DNA of 64,000 nt from Enterococcus aquimarinus (GTDB taxonomy: Bacteria; Bacillota; Bacilli; Lactobacillales; Enterococcaceae), in assembly GCF_001885765.1 (NCBI RefSeq), contig NZ_JXKD01000001.1, positions 248,001-312,000 on the forward strand, given 5' to 3'. Both the position numbers and the translations under genes were made by a program. Of this stretch, positions 60,108 through 64,000 are shown one piece after another. The notes beneath the pieces were generated by a model. That model was not told the origin of the DNA. It worked only from the letters and a program-made list of their open reading frames with translations, and made no database searches. Numbering within the stretch: the first letter of the stretch is position 1; each line of letters begins with the position of its first letter.

Positions 60108-60671
60108 ATGACAATCGTCTATTTTTTACGCCATTCAATCCGAGACACAACAGTCAAACATGAAATGGCCCCGTTATCAAAGAAAGGGAAGGTACTTGCT
60201 GAAAATTTAGTCCCATACTTTTTGAATCAAGAAATCCAGCAGATTTTTGCAAGTCCGTTTCAAAGAACAATTGACACAGTGAAACCGACCGCTAACGCCT
60301 TAAAGCAATCGATTAACTTGCGAGATGGGCTAACTGAGCGCCGAGTAGGACACTGGGTAGCAGATTTTGATGCCTATGCTAAGCAACAATGGGAGGATTT
60401 TGACTATAAGCTTGCTGAGGGTGAGTCGTTAAATGATGTGAAGAGCCGAATTGTGCCAACCTTCAACGAGATCCTATCCAGTACGGCGGGAGATTGCATT
60501 ATTTGCGGTCATGGAACAGCTTTTTCTGTCTTATTTTATGAACTCACAAAAGGCGAGTTTGGTTATGACCAATTTCAAACATTAACCATGCCAGATGTGT
60601 TTATTGGCAAGTTTGATCACCAACACCAACTGATTCAGTTTGAGAATCAGAAGTTACACTTACTGTTTTGA
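60108..60671 (+). CDS. Histidine phosphatase family protein
   Basis: A 187-residue protein of the phosphoglycerate mutase-like clan. The phospho-His motif is FLRHSIRD (residues 5-12, RHS instead of the commoner RHG), the second catalytic His is in ICGHGTAFSV near 135, and FASPFQRTIDT near 51 supplies the Arg. Substrate unknown; small-molecule phosphatase is more likely than glycolytic mutase. AGGAAGGA ribosome site. The 135 bases after it hold nothing I can identify. Confidence 0.85.
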   Translation: MTIVYFLRHSIRDTTVKHEMAPLSKKGKVLAENLVPYFLNQEIQQIFASPFQRTIDTVKPTANALKQSINLRDGLTERRVGHWVADFDAYAKQQWEDFDYKLAEGESLNDVKSRIVPTFNEILSSTAGDCIICGHGTAFSVLFYELTKGEFGYDQFQTLTMPDVFIGKFDHQHQLIQFENQKLHLLF

Positions 60672-60806
60672 GTGTGAATAGTATCTGCTTTTACTTTTGT
60701 TGATAGAGGAAGAAGAGTAGAGAAGAGGCGTTTACTTCAAAATCTCAATACGACGACAATTCTTAAATAACAATCAATTTACTTTTTCTCAGAAAGGATA
60801 CTTAAC

Positions 60807-61559
60807 ATGAAAAAAATTACTTTTCAAAATATTTTTACACGAGGACATGTAATTGTCGAAAATGCGTGTTATCGACAAATTCATTATCCCGAAATGCTGA
60901 TGCGCTATGATAGTAACTTTATCGAATTCAAAAGAATGCCGACAGTTGAAACGTTTAAAGAAGTAGAAGGCTACTTACGTGAATATCATCTGAATCATGG
61001 TCAAAATCATTTAAAATTTTATTTTCCAGAAAATCAACAACCGACGGAGGAAATCCAGAATTATTTAAGAGAAAATGGCTATTCACAAGGATTTTTAGAA
61101 CTCTATGGTATCAAGCCGCAGTCATTTCCTGTGATAGAGATGAATCCAGCTATTTCGATTCAAACCGTTACGAAAGATACATTAGCCATTCTTCAACAGT
61201 TAAAATATCAAAATGATTTAGTATTTGGGCGTGAATTTGCGGATCAAAAAGCTAATTTAATCAAAAAAATAGTTGATGAACCCAATGTGCAGCAATTATT
61301 GGCCTTTTATGAAGGACAAGCGGTTGGTTACGTTGATCTTATTCTGTCAAAAGATACGGTTGAGATTGACGAATTATCAGTTAGTGAATCCTACCAAAAA
61401 AAGGGGATAGGGAGTCATCTGCAACGTTTTGCAATGGATCACTACCCAGATAGAATGATTATTTTAGTTGCAGACGGTGAAGATACACCGCGTGAGATGT
61501 ATCAAAAACAACAGTATCACTGTTTCGGCTTTCAATATGAAGTGCTTAAAGAGTGTTAA
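60807..61559 (+). CDS. GNAT family N-acetyltransferase
   Basis: A 250-residue protein. The C-terminal half is a GNAT domain: YVDLILSKDTVEIDELSVSESYQKKGIGSHLQRFAMD with the acetyl-CoA loop QKKGIG near residue 195, and a late MYQKQQYHCFGFQYEVL. The N-terminal half looks like a second, degenerate GNAT-like lobe. Substrate unknown. AGAAAGGA ribosome site. Confidence 0.82.
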   Translation: MKKITFQNIFTRGHVIVENACYRQIHYPEMLMRYDSNFIEFKRMPTVETFKEVEGYLREYHLNHGQNHLKFYFPENQQPTEEIQNYLRENGYSQGFLELYGIKPQSFPVIEMNPAISIQTVTKDTLAILQQLKYQNDLVFGREFADQKANLIKKIVDEPNVQQLLAFYEGQAVGYVDLILSKDTVEIDELSVSESYQKKGIGSHLQRFAMDHYPDRMIILVADGEDTPREMYQKQQYHCFGFQYEVLKEC

Positions 61560-61585
61560 TGATCTTATAAAGTATTTCAATCTAT

Positions 61586-61614
61586 TTGACTGTATCGGAT
61601 ATACTCAGTATACT
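61586..61614 (+). promoter_or_regulatory. mazEF promoter
   Basis: TTGACT (61586-61591), 17-base spacer, TATACT (61609-61614). Confidence 0.8.
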
Positions 61615-61623
61615 TAAGGTATA
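61609..61623 (+). promoter_or_regulatory. Probable MazE/MazEF operator
   Basis: TATACTTAAGGTATA is an inverted repeat (TATAC / GTATA) that begins at the -10 element, the expected place for antitoxin autoregulation. Confidence 0.5.
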
Positions 61624-61638
61624 AAGGAGTGATTGAGA

Positions 61639-61869
61639 ATGCTTACAACACGATCTAGAAAAAATGGCAATTCAATTGTCGTAACATTACCCATTTTTAA
61701 CGGTGTCAAACAAGAACCAGACAAAGAGTACATCGTTGTTTATGGTGAAGATGATACGATAACGTTAATTCCTAAATTAGAGGATCCTTTTGCGCACGTT
61801 GAAAACGGAGCCTATTATCAAGAAGATGTTTGGGAAGAAATGCCGGCCGTCGGTAACGAGGTTCTTTAA
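61639..61869 (+). CDS. mazE: MazE-type antitoxin
   Basis: A 76-residue AbrB/SpoVT-fold antitoxin. The N-terminal half (TTRSRKNGNSIVVTLP ... YIVVYGEDDTITLIPK) is the swapped-hairpin DNA-binding domain. The acidic C-terminal tail (EDPFAHVENGAYYQEDVWEEM) would wrap around the toxin. AAAGGAG serves the ATG at 61639. The stop is 3 bases before the toxin gene. Confidence 0.9.
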   Translation: MLTTRSRKNGNSIVVTLPIFNGVKQEPDKEYIVVYGEDDTITLIPKLEDPFAHVENGAYYQEDVWEEMPAVGNEVL

Positions 61870-61872
61870 GCT

Positions 61873-62211
61873 ATGATAAATAAACACTATATCCCTGAAA
61901 AAGGCGACATTGTGTGGATTGATTTTGATCCATCTGCCGGCAAAGAAATTCAAAAACGACGTCCTGGTGTTGTTGTTTCGCGCTATGACTTTAATCGTGC
62001 AACTTTTTTTGCTGTCATTTGTCCAATCACATCAACCGTGAATAAAAATCGGATTCAATTCACATTACCTAAAGAAAATAAAATTAATGGTCAAGTTGTG
62101 ATTGCGCAATTAAAATCATTAGATTTCAAAACAAGAAATATTGAATTTGTTGAAAAATTATCTGAAGTCGAAATTAAAAAGATTGATCAGATCATCGAAT
62201 ACATTTTTTAA
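61873..62211 (+). CDS. mazF: MazF/PemK-type endoribonuclease toxin
   Basis: A 112-residue SH3-like toxin that cuts single-stranded mRNA at short sequences. KGDIVWIDFDPSAGKEIQKRRPGVVVS at residues about 10-37 holds the catalytic Arg region, ICPITSTV near 54 the catalytic Thr/Ser, and QVVIAQLKSLDF near 78 is the family C-terminal block. It is complete. The cleavage motif cannot be predicted from sequence. Confidence 0.92.
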   Translation: MINKHYIPEKGDIVWIDFDPSAGKEIQKRRPGVVVSRYDFNRATFFAVICPITSTVNKNRIQFTLPKENKINGQVVIAQLKSLDFKTRNIEFVEKLSEVEIKKIDQIIEYIF

Positions 62212-62242
62212 CGGATCAATCCCGAATGAAACCCAATCATCC

Positions 62243-62269
62243 AAGTCACAATTCATTTTGTGACTTTTT
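62243..62269 (+). terminator. mazEF terminator
   Basis: AAGTCACAA / TTGTGACTT with five T. Confidence 0.85.
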
Positions 62270-62412
62270 CTTGTTTTTGATAGCAAATAGTCGAATAAAG
62301 GAAAAAAGGAGAAAAATGATCTGATTTTAGTTACAGAAGGGACCTTAATCGAGGATATCGTGGATTCTCGTTCATCTTAAAATCTCAAACATAACTTCTT
62401 ATAATGTATATT

Positions 62413-62451
62413 ATGTAAACTAAAATAACAAAAAAGAAAAATAGTTTACAT
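62413..62451. repeat. Inverted repeat at the end of the oxidase fragment
   Basis: ATGTAAACTA and TAGTTTACAT flank 18 A-rich bases and the stop of the truncated oxidase. It could act as a terminator for the minus-strand gene or mark a rearrangement edge. Confidence 0.45.
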
Positions 62452-63721
62452 CACTCAAGCAAAGGACGCTTTTCAGGTCTTTTGTGCTCTCTTGGGTCTG
62501 GCTTTTAGAATAATGACCGATAAACGTAGTTAAACATTTTAGTGTCAACATGTGTCCCATTCCACTCATCTCAATTTGTCGATCTGGTAAGGAGTCAGCT
62601 TCCACTGGCGGTAAATCATTGAGTTTTTCTGGTAAAGGCTTAAGACTTCCTGACTTATCTCCTGTTATTTGAAGTGCTAGGATTTCTGTTGTCGAGATGT
62701 CAACAAGGGAAACTTCCTCTCCCACTTTATACTTACTCATGTCCACTACAATTTCTGCCCGTTCCCCCGGTGAGAGAAGGAACTCTTTTCTTTCTACAGG
62801 TGTTTCTAGGAAACCGCCATCTGTAGCGATCTGGTAAAAGAAAGATTCATCAGAAAGACGCAATTGATAGTTTCGAGCATTGGAACCATTGACGACACGC
62901 AAGCGAACCCATTCCTGTCCTACTTCGATATAGGGACGAATCGTCCTATTTACCAATGGGGTGTCTCCCGTGGTCCCATCAAAATTATAGACCGTATCAT
63001 AATTAAACTGGTTATCCTCATCAAAAAATCGTTCTTGTAGAATGAGGGGAAAGTCATTGACTCCATACTCTTTCGGGAGATCCAAAGAGCCCGAATGCTC
63101 ATCTTCCACAAAAATCAATCCAGAGAGACCATTATAGACCTGTTCAGCAGATTTTTGGTGTGCATGCGAATGGAACCAAAGGGTCGCCGCTTCCTGATCC
63201 ACTGTAAAATCTACCTCTGCGCTACCTTCTGCTTCAATCGCATGGTGAGGGCCTCCATCTACATCAGAAGGGATCTTCAGTCCATGCCAGTGAAAAGTGG
63301 TCTCCTCTTCCAATTTATTTTGAAGATTGATATGAATTTGCTGACCTCTTCGCACTTGTAAAACAGGCCCCAAATAAGAACCATTATATTCGTACGTCTC
63401 TGTGAGTGGTCCTTCACGGAAGGAAGTCTGACCTTCATCGGCTACTACGGTATAGGAAACTTCCGTATCGGTCTCATAATCGCTCTTAAGGAGAGTGGGT
63501 AAGTGTAATTTGCTAGACGGCTGCTCGGGTGCCTTTAATTCTACTGTGTTTGTTTCCCTATTCATGCCGTTTCTGCTTTCCATCATGTCCCCCATAGGTG
63601 TGTCATGAGGAGAAAAGGACGGACGGAAATTTATCTGGAAGAAAGTGAAAAAAATAAAACTTAGTAAAAGTAGAGCAACGGCAAAGGAAAACAATAACGG
63701 GATCCAGCGTTTCTTTTTCAT
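62420..63721 (-). pseudogene. Multicopper oxidase, truncated before the third cupredoxin domain
   Basis: A 434-residue frame. After a signal-anchor (KKKRWIPLLFSFAVALLLLSF) come two cupredoxin domains with copper ligands FHWHGLK and WFHSHAHQK (types 2/3 sites) and the linker domain ending in EMSGMGHM. Family proteins such as CueO and Staphylococcus Mco then continue for about 120 residues with the HPFHIHG and HCHILEH motifs. Here they are replaced by 42 unrelated residues, so type 1 copper and the trinuclear site cannot form. The enzyme is very likely inactive. Codon use looks different from neighbours, consistent with transfer. ATG is set by GAGAAGGAG. Confidence 0.8.
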
Positions 63722-63810
63722 ATAAATTCTCCTTCTCTTCATGAGAATTCTATCAGAAGGTTAAGCCATTTGTCTTTATGCTTCTATCAACTTAAAATTA
63801 GCTACTAACA

Positions 63811-63857
63811 ACTGCTTACTGATAAGCATAAAGTACTTATGCTTATCAGTAAGCAGT
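63811..63857. repeat. Perfect palindrome with 21-base arms
   Basis: Arms 63811-63831 and 63837-63857 are exact reverse complements around AGTAC. Each arm is itself built on an inverted repeat, GCTTACTGATAAGC and GCTTATCAGTAAGC. No T-run follows, so it is not a terminator. A minus-strand TTGACA (complement of 63857-63862) touches its edge, so it may be a double operator in the oxidase promoter. Confidence 0.7.
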
Positions 63858-63910
63858 GTCAATCATTTGTACTTAAAACATTTCTAATTCATTTAAAAAA
63901 ATTACTTCCG

Positions 63911-64000
63911 TCAGGATATAACATCTATCTCTGTATCTTCAGGATTTTCAGAGATAATTTCAATTAACAGTCGATGTGGAATATTCAAACTCGTCTCACC
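63911..64000 (-). CDS. C-terminal end of an unidentified protein (cut by window edge)
   Basis: Twenty-nine codons open from the window edge to a TGA, ending NPEDTEIDVIS. Composition is protein-like (IPHRLLIEIISENPED) but too short to assign. Its direction matches the oxidase fragment. Confidence 0.45.
   Translation of the reverse strand, partial: GETSLNIPHRLLIEIISENPEDTEIDVIS

Noticed and set aside
60108-60671. RHS instead of RHG in the histidine phosphatase as an active-site loss
   Set aside because: The Arg and His that matter are kept; the third position varies in this family, so it is not evidence of inactivity.

Overview
The window reads as chromosomal DNA of a low-GC Gram-positive bacterium of the order Lactobacillales, most likely the Enterococcaceae. 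The evidence is the gene neighbourhoods: recJ-apt; lexA beside ynzC and tkt; the dnaD-nth-pbp1A/recU block; gpsB-rnpB; lspA-ylyB-pyrR-pyr; EbsA/EbsB-type genes; and an aro operon ending in pheA followed by a Psr-type LytR-CpsA-Psr gene. I cannot fix the species from sequence alone. Almost every gene has a good Shine-Dalgarno site. Several starts were moved downstream from the longest open frame to the codon that the Shine-Dalgarno site serves.

Layout. 1-4.6 kb: RNase Z (partial), SDR, LapA-like protein, RecJ, Apt. 4.6-6.3 kb: an SOS module made of lexA, a small membrane-protein gene whose promoter carries two LexA boxes, and ynzC. 6.3-18.5 kb: housekeeping genes (tkt, perR, ridA, dnaD, nth, pbp1A/recU, ypsA, gpsB, rnpB RNA, THUMP methyltransferase, HD hydrolase, DEAD-box helicase). 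18.7-28.5 kb: a divergent FGE-sulfatase-fold protein, T-box-alaS, CDF transporter, cardiolipin synthase, RNase H-like EbsB, EbsA, a HEPN-like/CBS protein, lspA and rluD-type synthase. 28.5-40.1 kb: the complete de novo UMP operon pyrR-P-B-C-AA-AB-K-D-F-E behind a PyrR-binding attenuator. 40.3-43.3 kb: rqcH, a DUF1622 membrane protein and an anchored thioredoxin-fold-like protein. 43.3-46.3 kb: a tryptophan-type ABC importer. 46.3-54.6 kb: the aro/tyr/phe operon. 54.7-60.1 kb: LCP protein, DegV, glutamine-type ABC importer. 60.1-64 kb: phosphatase, acetyltransferase, MazEF and an apparently acquired, truncated multicopper oxidase.

How the genes work together. The two aromatic loci (Trp uptake at 43.3 kb and Phe/Tyr/chorismate synthesis at 46.3 kb) each start with a consensus promoter, an 18-residue leader peptide with the matching codons (two Trp; three Tyr plus two Phe), and a chain of five mutually exclusive RNA segments ending in a terminator. 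A second terminator then precedes the first structural gene. No T-box sequence is present in either. These look like paired ribosome-mediated attenuators, which is unusual for a Firmicute, where T-boxes normally do this job (the alaS leader here is a normal T-box).

Other points of note. The pyr-operon carbamoyl-phosphate synthase small subunit has lost its glutaminase triad (Ala246, Gln330 and Asp332 in place of Cys, His and Glu) while the rest of the operon looks intact, which suggests an ammonia-dependent enzyme. A 72-residue membrane protein appears to be under direct LexA control and is a candidate SOS cell-division effector. The right edge (from about 62.3 kb) has signs of acquisition and decay, and carries a perfect 21-bp-arm palindrome upstream of the oxidase fragment.
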